Positions 1-16,046 of a stretch of DNA of 64,000 nucleotides are shown here, in pieces. The stretch covers positions 1,109,407-1,173,406 of the forward strand of contig CAADRB010000021.1 of NCBI GenBank assembly GCA_900708905.1. Reading direction: 5' to 3'. Positions within the stretch are counted from its first letter, which is position 1, and the number at the start of each line of letters is the position of its first letter. The stretch is from Hymenolepis diminuta. Taxonomy: Eukaryota > Platyhelminthes > Cestoda > Cyclophyllidea > Hymenolepididae. The notes beneath the pieces are model-generated. The model was not told where the DNA came from. It saw only the letters and a list, made by a program, of their open reading frames with translations, and did no database searches. A program made the position numbers and the translations under genes.

Positions 1-2011
1 GTGCAACTTTTAAGCATTATCTTTTTTTAAAAAATGTCGCTTCTTGAAAGCTGGTTGTTTCCAATTCGTCCTGCGTGACCTTAGCACATGATTTTGTGAA
101 CTGCCATTGTTGTAATAATAATTTAATTCTGAAAAATTTTTGCTTCCGCTAACTATGTTGCTAAACACTGGCAACGTTGTGACAAACTTAAATATCTCCA
201 TAAAATAGAGGCACAAATTTGTTTAAATAGTTTTAGGGTCAAAATGTTCATTCTTCAATGGGTTCGACCAAATTTTAACAAGAAAAAAGACTCTGATTCT
301 GTCTAACTCACTAATCCAGCTCAATTCTCAAAATAACCTTGAAATATCTTGACTTACTTGGAGTATTTTTTTATAATATCTTCTTCCATCGAAAGTAACA
401 TTTGTAAAATCCATGACTCAGAAGGCAATTGATCCATTATCAGTGATTTAACGTAAATCCCCTTTGATTGATAATGACCGCAATGGAGACTTCTCGATAA
501 GAAAAGCTACAGAATTTCCTTAATCTATGACACATTTTCGAAAAATATTATTATTGACTCGTAATTAATTAGCATTTCTCTTCTTAAGTATCCAGTTTAA
601 CTTAAGTGCGATAAAAATAAATCTAGACGACACAATCAACCGCGGTATTAAATCATGCGATAAGCAAACTCTGAATATCATGGACATAAATTCACCTGGA
701 CAATAGGTTCTGGATATTATATACATAATTCCACTTATAAACCTGGGATTTAAATCATTGAGTTCAAATATTAGAACATCACACAGTAAACTATATTTCA
801 TACAAGAATATGGCAACTCAGTGCTTTCAAAATTCCCATAAAGTAACATATCCTGACTTCATCACCTACGTTTTCTTGACCCCGTTCCAAAGTTTCATAC
901 AAAGTAGCTCTAATTCCTTTAGTAAAATTACTTTAGTAGGCAGACTAAATTAGGTAATATATCGCCTCAAAGAATTAATGATGCTCCTAGAGATAAAAAG
1001 ATACAAAATTCTTTCCAAATTGAGAAGATGAAGAGTTAAGTAGGACCATGTGTGCATTTGATAATTGGGAATGAATGAAAAGGTAAAGGAAAAAGGAGTA
1101 GGAAGGAAAATAGGGAGGAAAGAGGTAGACGTCAGTACTGGGGTAGAGCAACCCAGTTTATGATAGATGATATGCTTCGAGGGGCTGACAGGTTTTATTT
1201 TGTGTGAGCCATATATTAGAGAGATCGACCCAGCGTGCGCAGGCACTACACTTATCTTACTGGATTCCTCTTGCCTTCTACTTATTCGGATGCTTTTCCA
1301 ATATTAAAATTTTTTGTACTAGCATCAGCGGCAACGATATATATTTAAATGATTTATTTACCTGTCACCATCGCTTCGACTGTTAACTGAGGTCGCTATC
1401 GTTGGTTATAGCAATTGAAACTTTACAACAGTGAGGTATTTTAAACAATAAAGAATTTATAGTTAATTTATGCTAGAAGAAACTTCACCATAAATGCGCC
1501 TTGACTTGCAATTTAAAAAATTACAAGCACAAATTCTATTCATATAAAATATAGTTTCATATATGATTCAGTGTAAAATGCGGCCCTCCAAGGAGATGAG
1601 TACAGAGTAAATTAAAAATATTACCAATTTAAATAATAACCGCATATTGAGACATTCCATCGATTCCAAATGATAAATATATTCCTTCATCTCTGGTTAA
1701 GAAATTGTTCTAGCCGAGCGACGAGAGACATCACTTTCCTTTTCGAAACCGTAGCAACAGTCTCAGCTGAGAGTATCAATAAGTGCAGATAGTACTCCTC
1801 AGCGACTTCTCAAGCTACCTACTTTAACAAATATAGTAAACATTCTTACAGCCCTAAATAAAAGCCTGAAGTACAAAAGCAAAGGAGGAATACCTTTTAG
1901 ATATAACACACTGTATTATAAATAGTACAGATAATTATTATACTCTTAATAAAACGAAAAAAAATAGTGAGATCGCTAATATGAGAGGAAAATCATGAGG
2001 CAGTCCCCTCA
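1..2011. other. Intergenic region, no gene recognised
   Basis: Only short open frames without splice-flanked coding character are visible. A purine-rich tract lies at about 1068-1127. The last few hundred bases before 2012 should hold the 3' UTR of the minus-strand Morgue-like gene, but I see no clear AATAAA on that strand close to the stop codon. Confidence 0.5.
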
Positions 2012-3308
2012 CTAGGTAACATCTGGAATAGTGAGTTGGGAGACAAAATCCGCGGAAAGGTAATCATGACATGCATATTTCCACGTCCACAGCCTAGCCA
2101 GCATCTCAAATTTGTCTCGATTTTGACTATATAATCGGCCTACCGCTGGTTCCATACAGATTCGCGTATAGGGTTCAGTCAGAAGGGATTGAATACTCAG
2201 TAAAACCTTGTCAAGCGTCAAAATCAAGCTCCAGTTATCTCGAATACAATCCAGACCAATATCACCATGAAAACTAATGTTAGGATGAAGGATACGAGTG
2301 AGGAATCTAACTATGGGTGGGCGCATAGGATGACTGTCAGGAATGAGAATATGAACATAGAAAAGACCCCCTTCGTAGGGAGACAACGGGGGTCCAGTTA
2401 TTCCAGCCAAACAGTGAGAAAAATTCTCCGTATCTAAAGCTAAGGCTTTGATGCCGTAGGGGGGATCAGCACACAGGCTGCGAATCTCATTAACTGCTCG
2501 ACGAAAACGTACAGGTGGAACATCAATGGGAAAGACAGTGGGAAGATGAAGGCGAGATAGACAAAGTCTGCAGGTTACACTTTCCATCATATTGAGGTAA
2601 AGAGCACGCCAAGAGGAAATGCGATGGCGAGGGACGAAAATGGGAAAGCGGTGAGATACAAATTTTGCCCATTCTTCTTCTGGAATCACATGATCGATTA
2701 CAGTCCGAAGTCTAGGGGAAGCCTTACGAAGACTCCAAATGGAGAAATCATCGAGGTCCCTCAGTATCAGACTGAGAACTACACTGGGAAGTGTTTCAAG
2801 AGAGGCTTTTGAATTTTGATTGATCCCATGAGAGGAATTTGGTGATTGTCGAAGAGGTAACCGAGGAGAATTATGTGCATATGGACAGGAAGAAATGGAC
2901 CGAGTCGTACGAGATGATGATGGTTGTGGATTAAAAAGATTTCCTAATTCCAATTCTAATTCCTCTGTACCACTGTCATTGTATGCATCTTTTTCTTCCG
3001 AAGACTTAATACCATTGATCATTTCACTGGTGGCGTAGTCGTATAGAAATGCATGGCAGACACAACACACGGATTGTTCACTAGAACATTCGAATGGTTC
3101 ATTGCAAAATCTGCAACTAGATAGACTCTAAAAATGAACAACGGTAAAAATGTTGGCATATTTTTAAAGCAAAACGAAAAACTTGAGTAAGTATATACTG
3201 CCGTATATAAAATAAAAGCGATTTATTGTAGGTTCACGTAATATTGGTAATTTATGCAAATAATAATACAAAAGATATCGTTAAACTCACGCTACTGAGG
3301 GAACTCAT
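2012..3308 (-). CDS. Morgue-like protein: C4 zinc finger, F-box and catalytically dead E2 (UBC) domain
   Basis: Two exons are seen: 3308-3291 (ATG plus five codons, donor GTGAGT) and 3127-2012, with a 163-bp intron ending in TTTTTAG. They join in phase 0 to give 377 residues. The order of domains is a zinc-finger-like set (C11-x2-C14 and C27-x2-C30), an acidic and Ser-rich linker, an F-box at about 118-154 (ETLPSVVLSLIL...), and a UBC fold at about 213-357. The UBC fold has the HPN motif at 287-289 and the W-S-L-x-L-T-L-x-K-V-L-L-S-I-Q-S-L-L block typical of UBE2D-like E2s. The catalytic cysteine position is Gly297 (GDIGLDC), and a cysteine follows three residues later at 300. In Drosophila Morgue, a modifier of reaper/grim cell death, the same three domains occur in the same order and the E2 cysteine is also replaced by glycine, to my recollection. 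By analogy it would be an SCF-type substrate adaptor binding SKP1. It lies head to head with CDC42. The architecture is clear; orthology is an inference. Confidence 0.88.
3128..3290 (-). other. Intron of the Morgue-like gene
   Basis: On the minus strand it starts GTGAGT and ends TTTTTAG. It separates the six-codon first exon from the zinc-finger exon. Joining the exons keeps the frame and places the zinc-finger cysteines directly after a short MSSLSS leader. Confidence 0.75.
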
Positions 3309-5519
<2,211 letters not shown>

Positions 5520-7950
5520 GCGGACGATGGGCGGTTAACTCAACCAACTAAGCAGTCGGAATTTCTTTTGCTCGCTTGTCTGTTCGCAGGCGTGCGTTTA
5601 CTGTTTCACCCGCCAATTCCCATCGTTTTTTATTTTGTGTACCCTGTAAAAGCACTTATTCTAAACAAGTCTGTTTGATTAACTCGCCTATCCTGCAATG
5701 AAGAACGCACGACTGAACAACCACCAACTAGCCTCACCCTCTCATCTATACTACCACCATCTTAATATGAAATATCCACGCAACCAAATGTCTTTCTAAT
5801 ATGCTTCCTTTCTTGTACCTTCTCTTTAATCCCTCGTTTTCGTTCTTCGCCCTCCCTAAATCATGTTGCACATTCTGTCGCCTTAAGCTTCGTCGGTATT
5901 ACTTCCCAATCCCTTCCCTTTGACTAGTAGGTCTCGTGTAATTTTTTTCTCTTAGTCAGCGTTCTCTATCCATATTTGTTTCTCCCGCTTTTGCACGATC
6001 ATTTATATTTGTGAATCAAAATCGCCAACTCAAAACATCTTCTGTCTCTATGTGAATGACTCGACAAGTTAGCTGGTTGGCCTACGAACATCCACCCAGC
6101 TACTGACCCTCATTTTGTGCGTTTTGCATCTCTCACTATCATTCTCGAATGAATTGAAAAAAGATATTCTTTTAATATGTTGGTTAAACTATTGGATCAT
6201 GGTGTGTTGATCATATTCATCCTTCGTAGGTCAACTGTGCTTACACATTTAATATATTTCTGATTCTATAAAGTTGTTTTCGCGGAAAGTTTTGCTTTAT
6301 ATTTCTTTTTTGCTACTTTAAGCGGCTCTATGCGATATAAGTTCGGGTAAGAATTGTATGGTTTATACCCGTCTTTTCTCCTTTTAGTTGTCTTATTAGT
6401 TTGCCAGTTGTCTATAGTTAATTTACGATTTTGTTAATCTAACTTCAAGTGACTATTACTGTCCGGATTTATATTTAAGTGGGGAAGCGCTAATAGATTA
6501 ACGCTGAAATATGAGAATGTCATTCTTAATGCATTTGACGTCAGTGATAACCTGTCAGTCCCCGTAGTTAATAATGTTCCCTTTTGTTTTTTTTACCTTT
6601 AGAATGTTTATTGTATAGCATTTGAGTCCAAGTTCATCATTTAGCAAAGAGGTTTCAATGTATTCTCTATCCAAAGTTACTATTAAATAGACCTGATCAT
6701 CCCTTAAGTTTGATGATTTCTAGAGTGTCTCCATACCTCAGCTTCTTCTCCAAGAATGACTTTTGTTTTCTGCATTTAAGGTCGTGCTAGCTTACTAGAG
6801 AGTTGTAAGTACTTAAAGTGCTCCTCTCTGTATTTCTATTCATATGACTATCCTCTTGCTCTCGCTCTAAGGTCATATTGTTATGGGAGTGATTCTTTAA
6901 TTTGTTGGTGGAGTTTAGGGTGGATCAATGCTCTGCTTAATTATGTCATTGCCTTGTGTTGTAGTGTGTATGAGAGGGCTCGCATATGTGATTGAAGAAT
7001 AGGGGTTTCGTTATGGAGACCCATAAGGCAATGTCAACTAGAATAGAATGACTCGTGTACCTATGTGCGTGTGTGTAAGGTAAATGTGGGTATTGATCGA
7101 TTGTGAAGGGGTGTATATTGAGAGTGGGAGGAGGTTTATCACATTTACGTGCGCTGGTCGTTTGCATTTTGACTGCGTGTGTCACGCGATGTCGTATAGA
7201 CATACAAGCGGTCCTTTCTACCTCTTAACTTGGCGGTGACACTAAATACACGCGTAAGCACACCTGCCTCCAGCCAGGGCTGTATACTTGTCCTTTTTTC
7301 ATACACAGTACGCACTGCCAAAAACTCACTGCGCTTTCAGCTAGTGACAACTTAATCAGGATACATTTCTTCCTGTAAATAAGTGCAATAGTTTGATTCT
7401 GGCCGTTATATGCTGGATGACAGCAGGCCAAATAGCTTGCTCATGGGGTGGTTTTAATAGTCGTCTGTGGTAGTCTGTTTTCATATATTAGGTTCATTCG
7501 ATAAAAAATGTGTTATGCATACTTATGCTTATGCATAAATTATTAGGGTAGGAGAGTGAAATTTGACCTTTTCGGTTTCTTTGTAAAAGGAGATTTCTCT
7601 TTTGCTTGTGTTATTACTTTATCCTTTTAACTTTTATAATAATCGAGATGGCTGCAGCTTAATTTTGGAAAGAAAGTATGTCTTTTTTTAAAAAATGATC
7701 GGTTTTTATCTTCATCCTTTTCGTTAAACACATCATATCCGAAGAAAATTTGTCTATGAAGCTGAATAAATTTATGAGATTAGATAGTACATCTCTTATA
7801 AATATGACTTCTTGATTACTGGACCAGCTTGTGCGGGGTGCGTAAGGCATCTGAGGACACCTTATGCACTTTTAGAAAAACAGAAAATGAAACTGTTAAT
7901 CGTTGAAACTTACAATCTTTTTTAACAAAACAAATAAACGTCATATTAAT
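5520..7950. other. CDC42 3' UTR and intergenic sequence
   Basis: No coding exon is recognised. The first few hundred bases after the stop codon are pyrimidine-rich and are probably CDC42 3' UTR, but its end cannot be set: there is no AATAAA close to the stop codon. Scattered open frames here have no recognisable protein content. Confidence 0.4.
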
Positions 7951-7954
7951 CTAT

Positions 7955-9015
7955 CACCCACTCAATTCAAGTTCAAAAGCGACTGTAAACTTTGATGAGA
8001 TGGTCCTTACTGATCTCCCCCATTGTTTGGGCTATTGCTTCCATCAGAGAGGAGGATTTGGTGTTATGGGGATGCTCATTAACTTCCTTTTCAAACACGC
8101 TCCATCTCACCCCACACGTAATAATCAAGAGGAATATGGTCCGGTGAGTGGTTAGAAGGCGACCATACGTCTAGTGTGACATGATGCTGAAAATTCTCGG
8201 CTATCCATCTAATCCCGAGGTCTGAGAGCTTTATGGGATGGAAGCGAATCTTGTTGGAAGACATAGGGGGTCTTCCTCTTTCACTGACCACACTGTCTAT
8301 CCAAGGTGGCTTAACAACAATGGTTTGAGGTGTCCCACATAGGCTTCTACATCTGCATTCACTCTAAGGCCCTGTGGAACAAGTTGAGACGGAAACTGTT
8401 GCTGGAAACTTCGTGTGCATGCATAACAGTTGGAACCTCGATGGGATCCGTCCGCACATACCCACCTATCCTTTCTTCGACTGACTTTTTCATCCAAATG
8501 GAAATTGTTTTCGTGGGAGAAACATCGAAGACATTTCTGTTCTTCTGGGTGCTTCAATTTGTTAGAGACTCCTTTCGCACGCATCAAACGATTCTCTTGA
8601 GTTGTTTTTGTCCACATAAACTGACTACATCGCCTAAGGACGTATGAGTTGCATCCGAGGTCTTGACTAACGACATTCATTATGTATTGTTGTTCCTTCA
8701 GACACTTGAAGGTGTCTGGCAAGATGTTACGTATCGGCTTCCCACGATTTTCTTCGGTCAAGCCATGCAATGCACTCTTCTCACAAACTCAGGTGTTCTG
8801 AATGAGTCAGCAGAGCATTGACAATGCTCTTTTCTCTTCCTCATGGCGACTAATTCGTCTCCATTGTTTTCATTCAGCAGCTTCTTTCTAACTTTGCAAA
8901 CAAATGATCTGGTGACTTTTAGAAATCTTGTAGTGTTTAAATTCCTGTGTGTCGTCTTTATCGACACCATTACAGCGTGTCTTTCCATTTCATTAGTGAT
9001 AGTAGTATCTGGCAT
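7955..9015 (-). pseudogene. Degenerate mariner/Tc1-superfamily transposase
   Basis: Reading 9015 down to 7955 gives consecutive pieces of one transposase in shifting frames with internal stops. The pieces are an N-terminal helix-turn-helix part (SFVCKVRKKLL, RTPEFVRRV), a linker with YVLRR and ENRLMRAK, the catalytic-core start (KHPEEQK, NNFHLDEK, DRWVCAD), PQGLRVNAD, the third-aspartate block (PLDYYVWGEMERV), and a C-terminal end (HPHNTK, HLIKVYSRF). The first catalytic aspartate of the usual SDEKNF motif is His here. The QQDSAPSH block is unrecognisable. The third aspartate remains. There are at least three frame changes, so it cannot be active. I did not find convincing terminal inverted repeats. 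It is an old DNA-transposon copy between CDC42 and the gene-poor stretch. Confidence 0.88.
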
Positions 9016-10899
9016 GAGATCTTCTGATATAAAAATACATTATTATCGTGCGAGTTTAAGTAAAAAAATACCATACCCATCCTGTTTTTTATTAAATGAG
9101 ATCAGCAGAACTCGTTGAGTGGTTAGAAACCTCCCGTTGTATTTGCCAATAGTTAAAGAGTAGATGCTGCCTTTTCTGATGTCTACTCCCTTACATGTTT
9201 GATAGATTTCAGTCAGCAGCTTGCTATCTTCACATCTACTGAGTAATATGCTTTTACGCTTATATTCCGCCTTAGAGAGTTTAGCGGCGATTCAGTTAAA
9301 TTTAATAAAGCAAAAAAACCAGGTGGTGATAAAATTATATATTTACCAATGGACTGAAGAAAGGAGAGAACGTTCAGGTGAATTTATTGTCTAAGGTTTA
9401 AAATTAGGAGAGAGGAGGCTCGTGTATCGTGGGCTTTAAAGAGCTGACAGGGACGAAAAACCTGAGTGAACACACTATCAAAGCAATGATTTGCCATAAA
9501 GCAGAGTTAGCTACTACTAGGAATGTAAAATTGATGAACTTTTGAACAAGAGTTAGTTGAGATTAGAGTATTTTTGTAGACCCGTCTTAATGCTAGTCAT
9601 TATGCAGCAGATTTTGTAATGTCATGTTGATGACATTCACCTAAACAATTTAATATCGGTCAAACGATCAGATAATCGTAATGAAGTTGCCTGATCCTCA
9701 CTAAAATACCACGGCTTCGATTGACTCTGGTATTTGATTGTTTAATGTCAAGCTTCTACCGTTCGATCGACCACAATGTCGCTCATTCGTCCAGTCAGTA
9801 TATAATGCACATCTATCTTCAATGGCAATGATAACGGCGATGTAAATCACTTGTTGTATGTGTATTGTCTATATCGAAAGAATGTGACCTCTGATCATGT
9901 TTGTCGGTGTCTTAAAAGCAACTTATACTGTCTTACCGCATCGATAACCATATAAATTGGAGTTTGACAAATGAAAGAGTGCTCGCCAGGCATATTACTA
10001 TCTCCACTGCGACTGCTGACTGACCTTTGAATGGCCGTTTCAAGAAAGTGATCAAACGTCCCAGTTAGTGCTCTAAGCACTAAGTGCATTTGATGACGAA
10101 AATTGAAATATTATCAAGCACGCTATTCTCTTATCAAGAAAAATCATATAATGCGGTTGTTATTTTACTACGCATGTATACGTTTGAGTGCTGATCAACT
10201 GACATGGGCCGATGTTGTCTAAAAATAGTTATTGAGATTGTAAAAAAACTGCCTCTCATGAGATGAAAATGACAAATTCGTTGGGTAGTAAATTACAGTA
10301 AATTTTAATTAAATTAAGGATTTTAATAATTTATCATTGCTCTAAGAGATATGATCTAGATCCGTGTGCATGTCTGGCCCGAAATAGTAGGCATGTTTCG
10401 CTTCGTTCAGTTCTTTTGAAGGTTGTATTATTGTTAAGATATAAGTTTACCCGAATAAAATGAATGTTTCTTGGGAATTTGAATGATATATTGGGGTCTC
10501 CCTAATTTGCAAACTCACATTCTCTCATCCATCTATTGGTAGATTTTAGCCAGTGTGGTAGCTATTCCGATCATTTTGTCCAGTGAATATCAAACCCTGT
10601 CCTCTGGTGTGCTTTCCACCACTATGTAACTCGCGCATACTCTGTTGTGTTTTAAAAAATTCTCTGTTTATATATTACCATTCTAATTAAAGGAACAAAA
10701 CAGTAAGCTTGGTCAAATTTTATATTTTGAGAGATGAAACGTATCAATTACCGCTAAATTTTCAGCTAATATTAAAAATATAATTTGAACAGTGGGCTGA
10801 CATAGCTTGCAGTATCACATTACTAATTAAAAGGAAGTTCTTGAAGGGTGAATATTTCTTTGAAGTTATGATTTGTGCCACATATTAGTATTTATAATA

Positions 10900-11105
10900 A
10901 TTCCCAAGACCTTTTAGGAAAATATTTTCTAATGCTCATCTTGGGTGGAGAAGGTTATCAATGGGAGACTTGAATTCTTTCACTCCATATTAGTCTAACC
11001 TAACCGGTGCGGAGGTTGGCCATTCCACTCACGGGCAATCAAACCCTGTGACCTCTGACGAGGAAGACGTACACGGTGACCAATGTGCCGCCAACGCACC
11101 ACATC
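10900..11105 (-). repeat. tRNA-derived SINE-like repeat copy
   Basis: On the minus strand the head has A-box-like and B-box-like parts: GTCAGAGGTCACAGGGTTTG corresponds to a tRNA T-arm. The body shares ATGCTCATCTT, GAGACT(T/C)GAATTCTTTC and TTAACC/CTAACC blocks with the copy at 44390-44626. The two copies align over about 200 bp with divergence. Confidence 0.6.
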
Positions 11106-14100
11106 TTTATAATTTATCGCCTAAATTCAGTTGGAGATTTGTCGTTAAGACCTTTGGGAGCACTTACGTGCCTGTCTTCATAAATTAAGAATTGCATTTA
11201 CTTGTATTTTCACCCCCATATATTTCTCTTATTTGTTTGACAGGAGGAAATGTACATTTCATGTTCTCAAGACTGAGCGGTAGCACCACCCACATCCACA
11301 TATTTGGCTTAGATTCGCAGCATTTGTTTAACTTAACAGAACTCATTAAAAAGCATTCATTCAAGCTGATATTGCGACTGTAGCTTCGATCATCGTAATA
11401 TCACTTCAGACCATTTATCGGAGATCTTCGACATCTCGTGCAGCTTCTACCCAATCGCCTTTAAATCTGAACTCCTACGGAATGGAATTATTTCAAATCT
11501 TGATGAATTTTAGGATATCTACAAATTTCACATTGCTCCTTTAGTAAATGCTTTAGTAGAAGCTATGTATCCGTTAGTTCTAACCACATATTTGTTTTAA
11601 TGACCATTTTGTTAGGGAAGACCATGATACACCGAAGGAATGACTAGCAAACTACTGATAAGAAAATCATCAACTGACCTCTTATTTGACATTTTCTGAT
11701 GACATGTTATCGATGAGGATGTGTTCATCTCACCTCTAAATCACTAGGTGGGTAGTGGATTCTAAAAACGCTATATTTGATCCCAGGGGTGCTTCGTGAT
11801 TACATAATACTATCGTTTCCTATAGTTTTAAGAAATACTAGTTGTTTGAGAGCAAAGATATTGGTGGATCTTTACAAAAGAACATATCAGTGGGAAGACC
11901 GTTTTGCAAAACGCAAGATATCACAAGTTTTTAATAAAACACTAATAGGTTTAGGAGATTTCATGGAATATTTATATATAATTCAAACATCGGATAAAGC
12001 TTCTTGCTATATGCTTCCGGGTAATCTTTTTATAAAAAACTGATTAATAGTTAATTTTTAAAAATTTCTTGACGCACGGCGGGATGGAAAATTTATTTGA
12101 TAGTGATTTTTATGGGTGATGTGGTGTACACATGGCTATATGGACCTTGAAAACAACTTGATAGACCAAATGAACATCACCTGGGGACTTTGAGACGGTT
12201 CTGTTTGATGACAAGTTTTCTGCAAACACTAATGATAGGTTAGAGGCTGCCAATCAAATTATGAAAATCGAATTTGAAGTCAAATTATAATTGAAGTATG
12301 AAATATACACGTTTCCGAAATAGTGGCGGTGAGGTAACTAGGTAGTCCTCGAAATTTTCTTCTGCGTGCCTCTTCAAACTCTATCTGATGTAATTTGTTG
12401 GGAACCAGAAGTAAGGAATATGTCAAGTCACAAGTAATGCTAGAAGCTCGATAAGAAGTTATTGATTACAATCTTGATAATATATACAATTTTTCCTTTA
12501 CGGACCGTCAATTATTTTCGCCTGACCTGAATCTTGCTGTCAGGGCCATTTGACATCTTATTGTCTAGCTACTTTGACTGACGTCTAGTCATTCATTTAT
12601 CCCTTTGCTTATACTATCATTTCGGTTTTTTAAGTAAATAAAATACTTAGTAGATATTAGCTATTCCGATTGCTGATAGACTCTTTAATAAAGTTTCATT
12701 CTTCAGACTGCTAAATGGGAAGTTATTCGATTGGCCAGCTCTTGCATTTTGTGAATATCAAATAATTATTAACTGTCTTTAAAATTGTTATTAATTGCTT
12801 CTTTTTTTTTACCCGATAGGAAACATAATCAAATATTTTCGATGTTTTAAATTTTGTAAATGGGATTTTCTATTACTGTTGTTCTTTGTCCATATCTGAG
12901 AATGACATCTCGTCACTATTCACTACAGTCTAACTGGGCAGCTAATCGGTAATATTTCACATCTCTGAATAACTTTCATAATAGTTAGGTGTAACTGAGT
13001 CAAAAAAATTTCTGTCTTCTTCCCCTGGGTCTGGAGGGGTATTATTAAGGTGGTCGTTAGGGCTAGTCAAAATGGCAGTAATTCAATCAGTGTGGACGAT
13101 ATTTCCAATCATCGAGCTCATAAATAACATATTCATGATTGAGACATCGATTAGCAGTATGGAATTTTGCAAAAACAGGAAATGAAAATAATTTTTTTCA
13201 ACTTCCTTTCTGGAATTACGAGTCTTTTTGGCATAACAGCGGCTATCTTGGTTAGTTTAAGTTTATCATTATAACCTAGTCGGTGAAACATTTGATGATA
13301 TATTCTTTCCAAATATAGTTGTATCTTATTCCCATTTAATGTTTATTTAATTCTCTAAGAATTTTATAAACAATAAAACAAATCGGTAGGCTAGAAAAAA
13401 ACGTTTTGTCCGTCCTATACATTTTCTGGAATGCTAGAGGTAATGGCAAATAACCTGATAGAAGAGGTTTCAAATGCTTTATTTAACATTTATCTGTTCC
13501 ATTCCCTTGTTAGGGAAACCTCAAAATAAATTTCCTTTCATTTACTACAAATGTTGCAAACCGAGAAAGGACTTAACTTTTGTTCCAATAATTGTGTATC
13601 TTACTAGAGATAGAATAGCCGTCCACTTCACAGTTCGCATATGTATTTCTAGCTTGGGATAGATTTTCCCCTCTTCAACATGAGTGTTAACAAATATTTT
13701 ATTTCGAAATGTAATTTACAATTAGAATTTGACAGGCTTGGAAGTTGGTAAAGCAAAGCCAATTACTAAACTCATAATTAATAGAGCAAAATAAAGGTTT
13801 TTTATGGCCTCAGGAGTATTTCGGTATTAATAGCTTATTTGAATTTTGGATCTTATTATTAATGGCTTTTGAAAGCTGCAATTAACAAGGAACATGGGTT
13901 AAGTAGTCACGTCCTATTTGCCGAGCGTATTTCCCGACATTTCCATAAAAAATCACACACTCAGAGCAGTGTTTCAGTGCATATGATTAGCCATTTGCGC
14001 TGGAGTTTGGCCAGTGGGAAGAATCACTGAGTCCAAGAATTCGTAAGCAAACTCTAGTTATGACTATTTATATTGATAAAATAAAAAAATCTGTAATTAG

Positions 14101-16046
14101 AGTTCCCCTGGAGTGAACTTTAGGGAGCTCTGATATCTAAATCATCTTAATATCAATTGGTAGCAACTGTTCATGACAAGTATACCGAAATGGCATAATC
14201 AACAATTAAATTTAATTAACCGTCAGTAGAATCCGAACGTAGGAGATATGAATTCACTCAGGAAACCAGGGGTCAAATTTTGAATTTCAGAATTTGCACT
14301 TATACCTTATGAAGCCAGAATCCAATTGAAGTGAAACTCCCTTGCAGCTTTTTTACTCTCTTCATAACTCCATATTTTATCCTTTTTTCATGTTTAGATG
14401 ACCGCTCTTTATTAAAGAGTGCATTTTTCTCTTTGATATCTACAATAATGAACGTAATAATCATATTTTAAATCATGAGTTTGGTCCCAGAATAATACAA
14501 TAAACCGATGAATTTTATTCAGAGCTTTCCTTCGTGTTCGTCTATTTCCATTAGCATCTTTGCATAGTAATAGAGCACAAGGCCATACTAAAATTATGTT
14601 AGGGCTGCGAATTGCTCAAACCCAAAAAAATTGTCTCTAAGTCAGCATATTTGCTCAATAGCTTACAGATTTATAATAAAAGGATTTATAAGCTCAGATC
14701 CACATCAGGAAGGTTATATTTTATCCTTGGAACCTGACTGGATCAAATGCCAAAGGAAAAATAGACCTTCATATATCTTAGTAATGGTAAGGATGGCGGG
14801 TGATCATGAAGCTGGTGTGTACATTGTTCATCCCGAAACAAGTACGTACTTTTTGAGATTCCAGCGCCCTAACCGGAACTCTTAAAATTTCGTAAACAAA
14901 ATTCTTCCTCCCGTCACTGAACTTTTCTTCATTCATAACTGAAAAAAATCCCTCTTAACCATAAGCTGTAAATAAACCGTTGTTCTTTATTAATAAATAA
15001 ATGCAAAAGGCCGTTGGGTAGATATAAGTCTTCTACCTTTTCCTTCTTGTCTGAATGAGTTACTAGAAGTAAGAAAAGAGGGGGACGAAATGGGAAAAAT
15101 CAGTATTTAACGAAGATATGACTGTTTTCAAGCAAAATATTACCAGGAATGCCCCCTCTAATTCGAACTTTTTTAATCGTCAATGTATGGTAGGTTACTG
15201 TGATTAATTCTACTCCAAATAGAACGTGAGAAATTGCAACAAGACTGAAAAACAAATAGCCTCTTCTTGTCTTACATCGTCACACATGAATGAATATGCT
15301 ATCTTTTGTGTGTTTAATCATGTTATAAGTTGTTAAGCTAATCTCACATATGTGAGTTACAATCTCATTTGCATTTATATTCAGTTCAAGTAAGCAGAAA
15401 TTTATTAATATTAACTTTATCATAATTTCCATAATAAGCAGTTTTATCTCCTAATATGTGATTAGATGGAAATATTCAATTTCATGATATTTAAAAGATA
15501 GTGAGGTGCACGAGTAATGACATTGTCCGATTATTGTTGAGATGTATGAAGGAAATATACGCTTTCGAGCTGGCATTATGGAGACCGATCGTTTTGCTCC
15601 CAACCATTCAGTATTGTTTATGTCCCGTTCTTTATTTCTGTAAAAACTAGGTCTTCACAGATAGATTGTGAGTTAGTTGAATTCCTCATCCATAGCCGTC
15701 TTCTTTATTCATCATGAATGCCGTCTTCTCTCTAATAACTACCGGATCCGAATGGGTCACTAGAACCAAAGTGGTTATTAAAGATAAGGTCCAGCTCGCT
15801 TTATATTTACCTGATATATCAGAAATATCACTGTTAAAATGATTTTGCAGTCTTTTTAACTGGGGCTCAAGCTCTGAATATCAAATGTTTCATTCTAATG
15901 TGTCACATTTTTATATTGTTTAATCTTATTCATTGCTTTATGCATACTTTATCAAGAGGTAATCTATTTCATTTCAACTCAGAAATACAAGCTGGACACG
16001 CAGATGTGTAGCCGCTCATACAACGCTTATTATAGGGACATTATAA

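Noticed and set aside
2624..2812. Plus-strand open frame of 62 codons
   Set aside because: Antisense shadow of the Morgue-like coding exon.
8330..8647. Plus-strand 105-codon frame
   Set aside because: Antisense to the mariner relic, with no known domain.
9895..10089. Minus-strand frame of 64 codons with an ATG start and a possible donor GTAAGA
   Set aside because: No recognisable domain and no partner exon nearby; not enough to call a gene.
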